Shown here one piece after another: positions 10,901 to 22,000 of a stretch of DNA of 64,000 nucleotides (position 1 is its first letter; each line of letters begins with the position of its first letter). The notes beneath the pieces were generated by a model, which searched no databases, was not told the origin of the DNA, and was given only the letters and a program-made list of their open reading frames with translations. The DNA is from Onthophagus taurus (Eukaryota > Arthropoda > Insecta > Coleoptera > Scarabaeidae): positions 5,339,501-5,403,500 of the forward strand of contig NC_091966.1 in assembly GCF_036711975.1 (NCBI RefSeq), given 5' to 3'. The position numbers and the translations under genes are program-made.

Positions 10901-13470
10901 TACCAATAAGTTTTATGTGAGGAATTGCAAATCCAATATTTTAGCTAACTCTCCGATGCAGAGGATGTGTAAATGAACTAACAGTAATAGTGTAGGTATA
11001 TGTGAGTTATTGTTGTTTTATAGCATGTGCTATTTCTTTTGTTTTCTTGTAATATTGTCGTGTAATTGATGTTTGCTGGGCAATAAAATGAATTATTATT
11101 ATTATTACTGGAACAAATTAGCTAAGGAATAGTAACAACCCCTGTAGAAAGGTCCCTGGACTTCCATGTAGGGGATTGGGCAATAGGCTATAGGCGTGAA
11201 ATTACATAGTTGCGAAGCCTGAAGTATGGACAAATCTTAAAAAATCGACTCCAACAAAGAAACATGGATATTTCCTCTTCTCGAGATTTGGTTGAGACAA
11301 AATCTTCTCTTTTCATTTCATACAAAATGAAACTATTTTTTTCCAGCAAATCTTTATTGCATTATAATAGCCTTGAGCAGTATATAACTGATCCTTTTTC
11401 TTGTTGTTGATCCTATGTTTCATGCAGCAAGATGCTATTTCTTCCGCAGCTCTAGATGCTACAAGTTTACTCCCATGCATACATATGAATTCCATTATCT
11501 TGAAAATTATGGAAACCTTCATTAAGAACATACATATTTCGCTTATAGTATGCAACAGAAAATGATAATTTAGGATATGGAAGTGCCTTTTGTAGATCAA
11601 AATAATTTTATGAGAAAAACATACTCAATTGAATGTATGATTATAAATATGGAGAGAAGATTTCTATATTTTACTAAAAATACCGTTAAGTCATTCTTTT
11701 TTAAAAGTGGACTTATACCACTTTCAAAAATAATAGCACAATTTATAGAGACAATAGGCAGGCACTTATTTCAGGAGAACACCAACAAAAAAGAGAAATT
11801 CTTAATTAATTTCGCCATCAGGAAAAATATGATGAATATGTGAAAAGCAGAGGGTTAGGTTCAGATCACCTATTAGTTCAAATAAGATTTAGCCACTGAA
11901 TTAAAAAAACAACAATAAACGCAGTCAGATAGCGTAATGGCTGGATATTGAGAAGAGTTCATTATTCGCGTTTATTCGCAAAATTTCGATAAGGCTTTAA
12001 CATTTTCTAGAAAAACGAGATCATCACATGTTAGCTACTTTTTAATAATTATGATTTTTTATAACATCGAATTTAGGACACCTGTATATTAAAAATGTGA
12101 TACATTTTCTCATCAGCAGTTTTCACTTAGACCGTCCCACCCCTAATACTTTTTGAATATTTACCAAGACATATGCTGTATAACAATTCAATAATAAAAT
12201 ATTCAGATAAATCTAGCTGACTCTTGTTTTGTCCAATTAATTGAATTACTTGTGATTTATCATCATAGCAGTCCATCATAGACTAAGAGGGCTACCCTTC
12301 CATTACATATCATTTTAATATGTCAAAAACTTCTTGAATAGCTTCTTGCGTTTGATTCTCCACCTCTAGGTTACCTTTAAGAATCAAACAATCTTTTTTA
12401 AAGTAGTTCCCCAAGGTATCAATTCTCTGTATTCTATAATGACTTATCAAAAAATCTATAATAAGGAATTTGACTTTAAAACTGTAAATGTTTTAATGTA
12501 ACAGCTACTTCTTGTACTATGGGAGATATTAATCATTTATATAACATATATTTATGTTTTGGAATGTTTCATTAAGTTACAACCTTAAAAAATGTTGTTG
12601 CAACCTGAATTTTTATGTCAATTTCAAGAATCACTAAACAATTATTTCAATTTACACTATAACTTTCAAGAAAAATTTCATTCACATTAACAAATAGAAA
12701 GAAAAAATATATTCATTTTTATTAACCAATTTCAATTACTAATAAAAACTTTTATTTACTTACGGAAGTTGACTTTTAACTTCTTTTTTATCATCGGCTT
12801 TTAATGCATTAAAACCAGGTAATTTATCACCATTTTCATAATATCCTAATTCTGAGCGCAAATTAGCAAAGCAAGTAAGATGATGCCACTTGTCTTGACC
12901 TCCGTAACGTTTTCCAACATCCGTTTCAAAATCTTTTTTAGAAATCCTAATCTAATGATTTAAAATAATAATAAAAATAAACTCTAAATGTAAATATGTA
13001 TAATTACTTCATCTTTAAGAATTTTTTGTTCACATCCACGACAAGCGGCTCTCGACGATTTAGAATATTCAATTTTAAAGTCTTTTAAAGCATTATTGCT
13101 TTCGGCATCGCGTTTCTTTCCTTTTTTAGCTGGTACAACTGTAGAACTACCGGAAGCAGTAGCTATAAAACAATTAATCATGCAATTATCCTATAAACCA
13201 GTCAATAAGAAACTTACAATCAACTTTTTGTTTAATGAATTCCTGATCTTCATTCCGTAAGGTCTCGTAATTTTCAATATCGTCAACGCTTTTTGGTCTT
13301 TGCTTTGTAAAAAAGCACATGTGATGGTACCAATTTGGTTGTTTACCATCAAACTTTGGCGATTGTATCATAACGGCTAATCTTAACGTACCTTGTCCTA
13401 TTGCCGATTTACAACCCTTACAAGAAGCCCGGCCGCTTTTTGCGTATTCTGCTCTGTAGGGTAAATCCAT
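1999..13470 (-). CDS. PARP1: Poly(ADP-ribose) polymerase 1, complete, 8 exons
   Basis: Nuclear DNA-break sensor that polymerises ADP-ribose from NAD+ onto itself, histones and repair factors. Minus-strand coding exons: 13470-13218, 13162-13008, 12951-12764, 8284-8086, 8029-7734, 7678-7366, 3597-2305, 2250-1999. All have GT-AG junctions in phase, giving 2949 nt and 982 aa (human 1014). Domains in order: zinc finger 1 (C17, C20, H49, C52); zinc finger 2 (C125, C128, H160, C163); PADR1/zinc finger 3 (C282, C285, C299, C309); BRCT (about 365-465); WGR (W565-R567); helical regulatory domain; ADP-ribosyltransferase fold. The catalytic triad is intact: H833 in LLWHGSR, Y867 in GIYFAD and E959 in [10 protein letters not shown], with the same H-to-E spacing as human. 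Introns 4 and 6 are inflated to about 4.5 and 3.8 kb by transposons; the other five are only about 50-60 bp. AATAAA-type signals on the minus strand lie near 1850-1865. Confidence 0.96.
3772..3953. repeat. Long hairpin (MITE-like) inside the transposon's left end
   Basis: Two arms of about 65 bp (3772-3840 and 3888-3953) are near-perfect reverse complements around a short A/T-rich centre. Both contain GTCTCTTACAAAACTTTGAT or its complement. The right end of the host transposon lacks this block, so it appears to be a later insertion into the left inverted repeat. Confidence 0.55.
5211..5346. mobile_element. 136 bp MITE copy 1 with TTA target duplication (PIF/Harbinger-like)
   Basis: The termini GGTCCACTTTTACCA and TGGTAAAAGTGGGCC are inverted repeats, flanked on both sides by TTA (5208-5210 and 5347-5349). 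The insertion splits the reading frame of the surrounding transposon: the frame before it ends ELSDL and the frame after the second TTA resumes with ARDLKLSK in the same frame. A second 136 bp copy is at 58127-58262. The 3 bp TWA duplication suggests PIF/Harbinger mobilisation; the assignment is an inference. Confidence 0.8.
8874..9006. repeat. 133 bp perfect-arm palindromic element
   Basis: A 33-base arm at 8874-8906 is repeated exactly in inverted orientation at 8974-9006, around a 67-base GC-rich centre. It abuts the 5' end of the LINE relic in PARP1 intron 4. No coding potential. Perfect arms imply recent origin or active sequence correction. Confidence 0.7.
9007..11110 (+). mobile_element. 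Non-LTR retrotransposon (Jockey/CR1-like) relic in PARP1 intron 4
   Basis: The plus strand carries the end of an endonuclease domain (about 9040-9380, with [19 protein letters not shown] and a downstream HHPALN-like segment). Reverse-transcriptase remnants follow (about 9450-10480, broken), then a readable 3' part at 10511-10900 with [17 protein letters not shown], the LGFVLRTS region and [10 protein letters not shown]. The 3' end is followed by an ATT microsatellite tail at 11090-11106, typical of some LINE clades. Many stops are present, and it is antisense to PARP1. The same family's 3' end recurs inverted at 56531-57060. Confidence 0.75.
11110..12760. other. Rest of PARP1 intron 4, no gene recognised
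   Basis: AT-rich sequence with scattered short frames, including an 88-codon plus-strand frame at 11577-11843 and an overlapping 95-codon minus-strand frame at 11313-11600. Neither has recognisable domains or splice context. Probably decayed repeat sequence. Confidence 0.4.
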
Positions 13471-14426
13471 ACTTAAACCGATATGAATGCTGATAAAAAC
13501 AAATACGATTTAACAATAATTATTATAACACAAATGATTTGTTAAAAAAACAGATTAATTTCTGAGATAGTTAACGAACAAGTCGGTGCCTGTTTAGAAC
13601 ATTCCCGCCATATTAAAGCAAAAAAGACGTTACTCATGATTACCAACCTTTTAAAATTTAAAATTTATTAATACTTATAAATTATTAAATGGATTTAATA
13701 GTATTTTACAAATAATTATTGTCGCTTAATAATCTAATAATCCAAAAATATTCGACGCTAATAATTTAAAAATGATGATTCATTTTTATTTAATTAATTT
13801 GTTATGACATCTATTGGCCTTGTCCTGTAACTTAACATAATTAAAAACTTCATTTTTCGTAATAAAAGATTGTTTTAAACAATTCGATGTTTTCATTTGA
13901 TAATAACATAAAAATTTCAAGTACATCCTGTGTCTCATCAAGATGATAAAACGAATTGTATTGATTTTTTATTGATAACATTTTTTGTTGCGACATCTAT
14001 CGGTGCAATACAATAAATTTTTATTTATTTAAAATATTTTCTAAATTAATTAATAGAATTTCTTATGTAATTAGTAATAACACATCGTTACGATAATATT
14101 GGATAGAAAATACAACTTAACATTTAATTTTAAACCAGATTATGTTTTTATGTAATTAAATGAGACATCTGTTGGAATTTTTTGGTAACAAATTTAAATC
14201 AAATTTGGTTTTTGAAATTAATTCTTGTTTGTTAAATAAATCCATAATTTGTTTTATGAATATAATTTAATTATTCCAATATGTTTTTATTTAATAGTTA
14301 ATAATTAATATCTTATCAAATCTAATATGAAACATGCACCTTTTCTAGAAATATCAATAAGATAAGATTTTTAGATAAGATCCTTGTATTTCCTTTCAAT
14401 AAATCAGTATTATACTTATAGTTAAA
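13471..14426. promoter_or_regulatory. Divergent intergenic region PARP1 / first Ly6-like gene
   Basis: About 950 bp between the start codons of two divergent genes. Three GATA-factor motifs (WGATAR) sit close to the Ly6-like gene: 14311-14317 in reverse, 14360-14366 and 14373-14379. Three copies of a GACATCTRYYGG-type motif occur at 13806-13817, 13990-14003 and 14162-14175. No clear TATA box was identified. Confidence 0.45.
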
Positions 14427-15015
14427 ATGAATTTCTTTGCTTTAACCCTCGTTTTAGCTTTTTGTGTAATTACACCAACCAAAGGTAAATTTAAATAAAT
14501 ATATTTATTAATTTTTGATATTAATTAACTTATTTGTTAGCTTTAAAATGTTACACCTGTACAAGTACGGATGAAGCTGTCGATGAAGCTTGTATAAACG
14601 ACCCAGAAAGTGTAACTGCTTCAAGCGCGATCACGGAATGTAATAAAAAATACTGTTATTCGATTCGAGTTGAATTTGTGGTATGTTTTCTATTCAATTT
14701 CCTTTTCTATTAAATAAAATATAACAAACATTTAAGGATCCCAAAGGAAAAGTTTCATCAATGTCCAGAACTTGTGTAGACGAACCTTTATACAAAAGTA
14801 TGGTTATAGAGGATAGCACTTTTAGAACTTATTATCGAGCGTGTAATGAAGATCTTTGTAATGGTGGTTCTGGAACAGATTTGTCACAAACGACTTCTTC
14901 CATCGATAATGGAAAAGCAATTACAATTTTTGTTAGAGGAACTGGATCTGGTTCAACTATATTCGCATCGTTAGGCTTAATATTAGCTTTACAAATGTAT
15001 TTACGATTAAATTAA
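14427..15015 (+). CDS. Ly6/three-finger GPI-anchored surface protein, copy 1
   Basis: Exons 14427-14484, 14541-14680 and 14737-15015 join in phase to 158 aa. A signal peptide covers about residues 1-19 (MNFFALTLVLAFCVITPTKG). A cysteine-rich three-finger domain follows, starting ALKCYTC and ending with the family's C-to-CN finish in ACNEDLCNGG; eight cysteines are visible. A serine/glycine linker and a C-terminal hydrophobic stretch (about 137-155) ending in YLRLN look like a GPI-attachment signal. The protein should be secreted and membrane-anchored; insect relatives tune ion channels and receptors or build septate junctions, but its own role cannot be read from sequence. It shares both intron positions with the gene at 18477, so the two are tandem duplicates. 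A polyadenylation signal is near 15117. Confidence 0.88.
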
Positions 15016-15399
15016 ATCTTTATTTTTATTTAGAATAGATTTAAAATAGATATTTTTTTATGTGGAATCACTGTCAAAATTTGAAATTACTAATAAATTA
15101 CTCCCTTTGTATACTCAAATAAATATAAATTGATAAAAGTTAATCGATAATCTAATAATTGATTTTTTTTTCTATTTTCATCCTTTCTTTATAACAATTC
15201 ACTCGATCATTTCTCGTGTTTTCTAGTAACACATTTTGGTTCAACTTAATAAATATTTTGTTAGCCTCACATTCCAAAATTTCATAATTGGAGCTTTTAG
15301 AGGTGCAGCCAGACGAATCTGTATGCTGAGTAAACTTTGTGCAATAAAAAGAAAACCAAAGACCATGTGAAAGATTGTGTGAAACCATGTGAAAGAATT

Positions 15400-16350
15400 T
15401 TAAAAATGTGATACCAAGAAATCGATTTGAACAGCTATTGCAGATGTGGCATTTCAATAATAATAAAGATGCAAGTTTTTCTAATGATAGATTCCAAAAG
15501 TTAACACCTTTAATGAAAAGAAAATAGCAGAAAGAACAAAAAAACATAAATTTGGCATAAACATATACAAATTATGCACCACAGGTGGATACACATATGA
15601 TTTGCAGATGTACCGTGGAAAATATGACCAAGGTTGGTCTCCTTGCTGCTTCTTCAAATGTTGTTTTATCCTTACTAAAGAACCTTCTAGATTCCGCATG
15701 AACAGTCTATAACTATTACACCAGCGTTTATTTAGCCAGAAGACTGCTTGAAAGGCATACACATCTCGTAGGAACCATAAAAGCAAACAGAAAATTAAAT
15801 TCAAAAGAAGCTTTGAATCGAAAACTGAAAAAACATGAAATGATAGCCCAGCAAGAAAGCACTTGTGGTATTGTAATCTAAAATGGAATGATACTCGTGA
15901 TGTGTTGTTACTCATAGCTAAACATGCTGACGAGATCATTCGAGGTCAACAACGTGGAAAGGAAATAGAGAATCCTTTAGCTATTTTTGACAACAGTAAG
16001 TCGAAAGCTTATATTGACTTATCTGACCAGCTACAAGCATATTCGCATTTCCTTCACTAAATGGTATCGAAAATTACCTATTGAACTAATTTTAGGTTCT
16101 GCATTTTTATTATTCAAAAAAATTACACAGAATAATATTGCCTATATACCTGCCTATGGAGCCTGAAGAAACGAATAACTTACATAAATTGAACACCAGA
16201 GATATCGATGTGTGGTTTGTTATGCCAATAATGCAGAACAGTTCGATAGAAATGTAACTCATAATAAAACAACCAGAAGCATGTGGTACTGTCCAGCTTG
16301 TAATAAGAATTACAGTGTTCCATGTATTTTTTTCTATTCATAATGCAAAA
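15400..16350 (+). mobile_element. piggyBac-family transposase relic
   Basis: Broken plus-strand frames carry the recognisable piggyBac order: a segment like NRFEQLLQMWHFNNNKDAS near 15420-15475; VYNYYTSVYLARRLLERHTH near 15705-15765; GTIKANRK; the central WNDTRDVLLLIAKHADEI at 15881-15940; and KAYIDLSDQLQAYSHF near 16005-16050. A C-terminal cysteine-rich end (CVVCYANNAEQF, then WYCPACNKNY) lies near 16215-16310. Stops and frameshifts throughout make it non-functional. It separates the two Ly6-like paralogues, so it inserted after or during their duplication. Confidence 0.8.
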
Positions 16351-16515
16351 AAAATTTAAAAATAACTACATTTTTCTGTCAAATTAATAAATAATTATTT
16401 TCTAATATTTATTATTTTGAAGTTTTGTCATAAATCCTCATAAAATACACTGTAATTATGAAACATGTATAAATATTCGTGACCAGGTAATATAAATTGT
16501 TCGTACAGACTGTGG

Positions 16516-16640
16516 ATTTTGAATGTCTATTTATTTAACATTGTAGTGAGGTAAATAGTGAAGTCTGAGACACTCATTGATGCCACGCCGGACAAAGTAG
16601 AGCAGCCAGTGAGGCACTAATGCTATACCACACCTCTCAG
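16516..16640. repeat. Left direct repeat flanking the palindromic array
   Basis: Begins GATTTTGAATGTCTATTTAT and ends with AGTGAGGCACTAATGCTATA and a few more bases. The same segment recurs in direct orientation at about 17682-17818, immediately after the array, with a small extra insertion. The pair brackets the palindromic array. Confidence 0.7.
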
Positions 16641-16643
16641 TAT

Positions 16644-17676
16644 GGCTAAACCCGAATGATTCTAGTTCTAGGTCTTGTGTTAGTTCTAGTGATAGTGCAA
16701 AACTAGAACTAACACTAGACCAAGAACTAGAAACATTCGGGTTTAGCCGCACGTCTCTCAAGACGGCTAAACCCGAATGATTCTAGTTCTACGTCTTGTG
16801 TTAGTTCTAGTGATAGTGCAAAACTAGAACTAACACTAGACCAAGAACTAGAAACATTCGGATTTAGCCGCACGCCTCTCAAGACGGCTAAACCCGAATG
16901 ATTCTAGTTCTACGTCTTGTGTTAGTTCTAGTGATAGTGCAAAAGTAGAACTAACACTAGACCAAGATCTAGAAACATTTGGGTTTAGCCGCACGTCTCT
17001 CAAGACGGCTAAACCCGAATGATTCTAGTTCTAGGTCTTGTGCTGGTTTTAGTGATAGTGCAAAATTAGAACTAACACTAAACCAAGAACTAGAAACATT
17101 CGGGTTTAGCCGCACGTCTCTCAAGACGGCTAAACCCGAATGATTCTAGTTCTAGGTCTTGTGCTGGTTTTAGTGATAGTGCAAAATTAGAATTAACACT
17201 AGACCAAGAACTAGAAACATTCGGGTTTAGCCGCACGTCTCTCAAGACGGCTAAACCCGAATGATTCTAGTTCTAGGTCTTGTGTTAGTTCTAGTGTAAA
17301 ACTAGAATTGACACTAGACCGAGAACCAGAAACATTCAGATTTAGCCGCACGTCTTTCAAGACGGCTAAACCCGAATGTTTCTAGTTCTAAGTTTTGTGT
17401 TAGTTCTAGTGATAGTGCTAGTGTAAAATTAGAACTAATAGTAGACTGAGAACCAGAAACATTCGGATTTAGCCGCACGTCTCTCAAGACGGCTAAACCC
17501 GAATGATTCTAGTTCTAGGTTTTGTGTTAGTTCTAGTATAAAACTAGAACTAACACTGGACCGAGAACCAGAAACATTCAGATTTAGCCGCACGTCTTTT
17601 AAGACGGCTAAACCGAATGATTCTAGTTCTAAGTCTTGTATTAGTGCTGGTGTAAAACTAGAACTAACACTAGACC
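16644..17676. repeat. Nine-unit array of ~121 bp palindromic repeats
   Basis: Units start at 16644, 16765, 16886, 17007, 17128, 17249, 17364, 17491 and 17606, spaced 121 bp five times and then 115, 127 and 115. Each unit is itself an inverted repeat. A ~46 bp arm opening GGCTAAACCCGAATGATTCT pairs with an arm closing CATTCGGGTTTAGCC around a short GATAGTGCAAAA-like loop. The joint between units (TTTAGCCGCACGTCTCTCAA then GACGGCTAAA) is also partly palindromic. There is no coding function: frames through the array only reflect the period. Related single or double units occur at 19695-19985, 42083-42137 and 45025-45370. Confidence 0.9.
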
Positions 17677-17681
17677 TTTTT

Positions 17682-17830
17682 GATTTTGAATGTCTATTTA
17701 TTTAACATTGTAGTGAGGCAAATAGAAAAGTCATGCCGTCTTTTTGAATTTATGAACTGACTGATAGATGCCACGGCGGAGAAAGTAGCCAGTGAGGCAC
17801 TAATGCTATACCACGCCATGCCGGACTTGT
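17682..17830. repeat. Right direct repeat flanking the palindromic array
   Basis: Near-copy of 16516-16640 in the same orientation, with an internal expansion of about 20 bp after TGAGGCAAATAG. The array therefore sits between direct repeats, as in a tandem duplication or an LTR-like arrangement. No coding content. Confidence 0.7.
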
Positions 17831-18476
17831 TAAATGAAGGGTACAATGAATGGTGGGTCTCGTATTCGAACAAAACGTTACAAAATATATCCTTTTCGTA
17901 AACCTTTGTTCAGCTGGTACATTATCCCAATAATAGAATTTGATTTACATTGCAATATACCAATTAGTCACAAATTTAGCCCTTAAACAAGATGTTTTAT
18001 TTCCTAATCATCATTATCTCGACTTCTGTATTAGCATTGTCTCGATTTAAATAATCTAGAATATTTCATCGTAATCTCTTGCATTGTTGTTGATCTGAAT
18101 TGAATTATCTTTCAGTGAATTAATCATAGTCTTTGAGATACTCTAAATAATCATATATTACCCATATAAACTTACAATTTACCACTAAAGACAACTTCAA
18201 ATTGATAAATACAACACTTTCATTTTATCACACTTACTTTAACTGAAGTAACTTTGACACTGCATCTCATCACATTCAATTCCAACGGAAACACTTATCT
18301 TAAAATTAAAAAAAGTGGAATTAACTTATTTTTGTAGTAACATAAAATTAATCTTCGGATTAATTTGTAATCCTAGTTGATGGAAGATACCTTATCAAAA
18401 CTAGAATAAAACACAGAACTCACGCACTAGTCTTATTCCTCTTTCAAGGAGAATCGGCTTGGTTTTAATCAATAAA
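17830..18476. promoter_or_regulatory. Upstream region of second Ly6-like gene
   Basis: AT-rich. GATA-type motifs in reverse orientation occur near 18225-18230, at 18294-18300 and at 18391-18397, which parallels the GATA motifs upstream of the first copy. Nothing else recognised. Confidence 0.4.
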
Positions 18477-19059
18477 ATGAATTTCTTTTTGACTTTTACC
18501 TTTGTATTAGCAATTTTCGTTATTTTATTGTCACCAACACAAGGTAAGCAATTCAAGTTTTTAAATCCTTTATTAATGCTTTTTCTTAGCTATAAAATGT
18601 TATACCTGCACAAGTACCGATGATGACGTCAATGATGCTTGTATAAACGACCCAGAAAGTGTAACTGCTTCCAACGCAATTACAGAATGTAATAAAAAAT
18701 ATTGTTATATACAGAGAATTGAGTTTGTGGTAAGTACCAAGTTAAAATACTTGTTACAAAAATTTTAAAAATAAATAATTTGTAAGGATCCAAAAGGAAA
18801 AGTCTCTTCAATATCCAGAACTTGTATTGATGAACTTAAAAATGATATTACAGAAGATACTACTTTTAGAACTTATTTTTATACGTGTGATCAAGATCTT
18901 TGTAATGGCGGTTCAGGAACGGGGATATCACAATTGACTACTTCAATCCATAATGGAGTCGCAAAGACGATTTTTGTTAGAGGAACCGGATCTAGTTCAT
19001 CTATTATCGGGTCATTAGGATTAATATTAATTTTACAAATATATTTACGACTCAATTAA
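18477..19059 (+). CDS. Ly6/three-finger GPI-anchored surface protein, copy 2
   Basis: Exons 18477-18543, 18590-18729 and 18787-19059 join in phase to 159 aa. The architecture equals the first copy: a signal peptide of about 22 residues, mature start AIKCYTCTSTDD, the same cysteine pattern ending TCDQDLCNGGSG, then a serine/glycine linker and a hydrophobic GPI-type tail ending YLRLN. Exon 2 is 140 nt in both genes and intron phases are identical, so they arose by tandem duplication. Divergence is concentrated in the third exon loop (LKNDITEDTTFRT against LYKSMVIEDSTFRT in copy 1). The stop codon is only 32 bp from the RRP42 stop on the other strand. The AATAAA signal at 19083-19088 would place cleavage inside the RRP42 terminal exon. 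Confidence 0.88.
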
Positions 19060-19091
19060 AGAAATATTTATAACCATACTAAAATAAACAA

Positions 19092-22000
19092 TTATTTTAT
19101 AAAACCCATCTCTTCCTGTGTATCTGGAATCCTGGCTAAAACAACTTGAAGTGCCTCTTCTAATCTATTACCGATTTTAGCCCCTAATTTAAGCCGTTCT
19201 ATTAATGAAATCGGATGTAAAGAGCCGCCTCCTTTTTGTAAAACGGCGCTAAAGTTCCCTTTGGAAACCGCCACAACAATAGACCCTTGAGAACATTCTT
19301 CTTCAGCACTTGTTGGATCAACAACACATTGATCACCAATTTTACACAAAGTAACCTGTAAAAATAATTAATATCTTTATTTTTCGTAAACATTTTAATT
19401 TTAGTTAAGTACCATCAAAGGTGCCCCAGAAATATCAAGTTTATCACAATCGAATAAATCCTCGGAAATATCTAATTCAACATTATTACCATCGATAGCT
19501 GTGCTTTTAATATGAGGTATGCTTGTATTCCATAAAGCAGCTTTAACAGCTATCGATATCGCATCGTAAAGGTTTCCACCACATTCAAGGAGCTATAATT
19601 TTAATTTTGATTTGAAGTTAATAATCTTTGTTTTTATTTATACTCTATTTTTTAATTCGGAGGAGTTTTTTCAAATTGAAGCGCCAAAAAGAAGGATTAT
19701 GATTCTAGTTCTAGGTCTTCTGTTAGTTCTAGTGATAGTGCTAGTGTAAAGCTAGAACTAACACTAGACCCAGAACTAGAAACATTCGGATTTAGCCGCA
19801 CGTCTTTCAAGACGGCTAAACCCGAATGATTCTAGTTCTAGGTCTAGTGTTAGTTCTAGTTTTACTTATTATTCAGTGGTAGGTAGATGTACATTTTTAT
19901 TGAACTAAAAGTAGAACTAATAGACCTAGATCTAGAAATATTCGGGATACTTTCTAGTTCTAGGTCTGGTGTTAGTTTTAGTTTTAGGTCACTAAAAATA
20001 TGCAACATAGTGATATTTTATGCTAACTAGCGCTACCTACCACCTACCAGCTAGGACTGCCAACTCTCCTCTATTTCAGAGGAGTTTGCTCTATTTAACA
20101 GGCTATCTCCTACCTTCTCTAATTTCTTTAATCCTCCTCTATTATCCTCTACGAAGAAAAAGAAAAAATACAAATATAGACGAGAACCAGAAGATTAAAG
20201 CACCACCCACTAAGAAGCTGAAGTATAAATCTACTTATTGAAAAGAGTAGTCTAACACATACAAATGGCTACAACCTTCTAAAATTAATGATGAATATGC
20301 TCAGTGTACTTTATGTACTAAAGATTTCTCTATTAAAGGTCAAGGATTAACTTCCGTAACTAACTAAGTGTAATAAGAAGTAATAACAATTAAATATTCA
20401 TATTTTTAGGTAAAACAGCATGAATTGACAAAAATTCATATCACACAATCAAGTGTAGCAGTAAATAACAATTTATTAACAACTTTCTGCACACCAAATC
20501 ATTCACCAGAAGAAGATAATGTGGCTGCAATTGAATTAGGATTACTGCATCATAACATAAAACAAAATTTGTCATATAATAGTTTCGCTGTGACATAAAA
20601 GTGCTCAAGCATACTACATTATGTCACCACCAGGTGGTTAAGTTTGTAAAACCGCCTTTTGCTTTCCTACTTCAGAAGCATGAGAGATTGTCCCAATCAA
20701 ATCAAAAAATTATTTTTTATAAAGGATGATACATATGAAGATACGCCAGAAAATAAAATCCAAGAGATTTACTTGCTATTGTGTGAAAATTTTCTTAAAA
20801 TACACTTAACCACAAAATTAATGCACCACTCTGACTTTTGGTTTTATTTCGAGAAATATTATATATTTCCGATTCATTAATATCAATTATAATAATTTGT
20901 TCATTATTACGCCTTTTATATAGGATTTTTCCATCTTCTTTATTAAATTTTGAAATCATAGCAGCTTTTCATGACGGGTTTGTTTTTACGTAAATAAGCC
21001 TCACTTCTAAAATAAATGTAGGCATTGTTTATTAGTTGTTTTACCAATTGATAAGATAACTGTCATTCGTGCAATACATAATGGAGCGTGCTAGACGAAA
21101 TTTAAATCGTAATGAATGTGTTCAAATTGTAACTTTGTCCAATGAAGAACTAACAAATCGCGACCTTGGTAGAAGGTTTGGCGTGGATGATCGGTTTTTG
21201 ATGCTTCGAGCACTTAGGGAACGGTTCACTACTGCACGAAGCCTCCAAATACAACTAAACGAGGTTCATAGCACTGCTGTTAGTCAAGATACCATGAAAA
21301 GAAGACTTCACACTCAAAATTTATGACCTCGGGCAGCAGCTACTGGTCCCAGATTATCTGCAAACCACCGAAGAAACAGATTGGCTTTTGCAAGAAGGCA
21401 CGTGGATTGGGAAATCCATCATTGGAAGCAGGTGTTATTTACGGATGTGTCACTGTTCTGCCTTGTAAGTTCATATCGTCGTCCAAGCGTGTATAGAAGG
21501 CCTTAATAAAAGATATTCCACATGTAACATTCGAGAAACCACATTATTCGGAGGCGGTTCAGTGATGGTATGGGATGGAATATCTTTAACAACTCGCACG
21601 GAACTTTTTATCGTTGATGGTGGACGTCTGAATTCTGAACGATACATAACAGACATTTTAGAACGTTTTGTGATACCTTTTGCACCTTACATTGGCGATG
21701 GGTTCATTCTTATGCAGGATAATGCGAGGCCACATGCGGCACATTATGTTACTGAATATTTAAATTATGTTAATATTCAAGTCCTCGAGTGCCCAGCCTG
21801 TAGTTCAGACCTGAACCCAATCGAGCATCTTTGGGACATAATGGGACGGAAGATTAGAAGTCAGCATCCACCATCTAACAGCTTAGACGAGCTGCACAAA
21901 GTCTTATTCGCGTATGGGAAGATATCCCTCAAGAAACCATCAGATCTCTAATTGAAAGTATGCCACGATGATGTCAGCCTACAATAACAGCCAGAGGTGG

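Noticed and set aside
15481-15939. 152-codon minus-strand frame
   Set aside because: It is the opposite strand of the piggyBac transposase relic, whose motifs read on the plus strand.
16531-16761. Minus-strand frame over the start of the palindromic array
   Set aside because: It runs through hairpin repeats and has no conserved domain or splice context.
16644-17676. Possible CRISPR array
   Set aside because: There are no unique spacers. Units are ~121 bp and nearly identical end to end, and the genome is eukaryotic.
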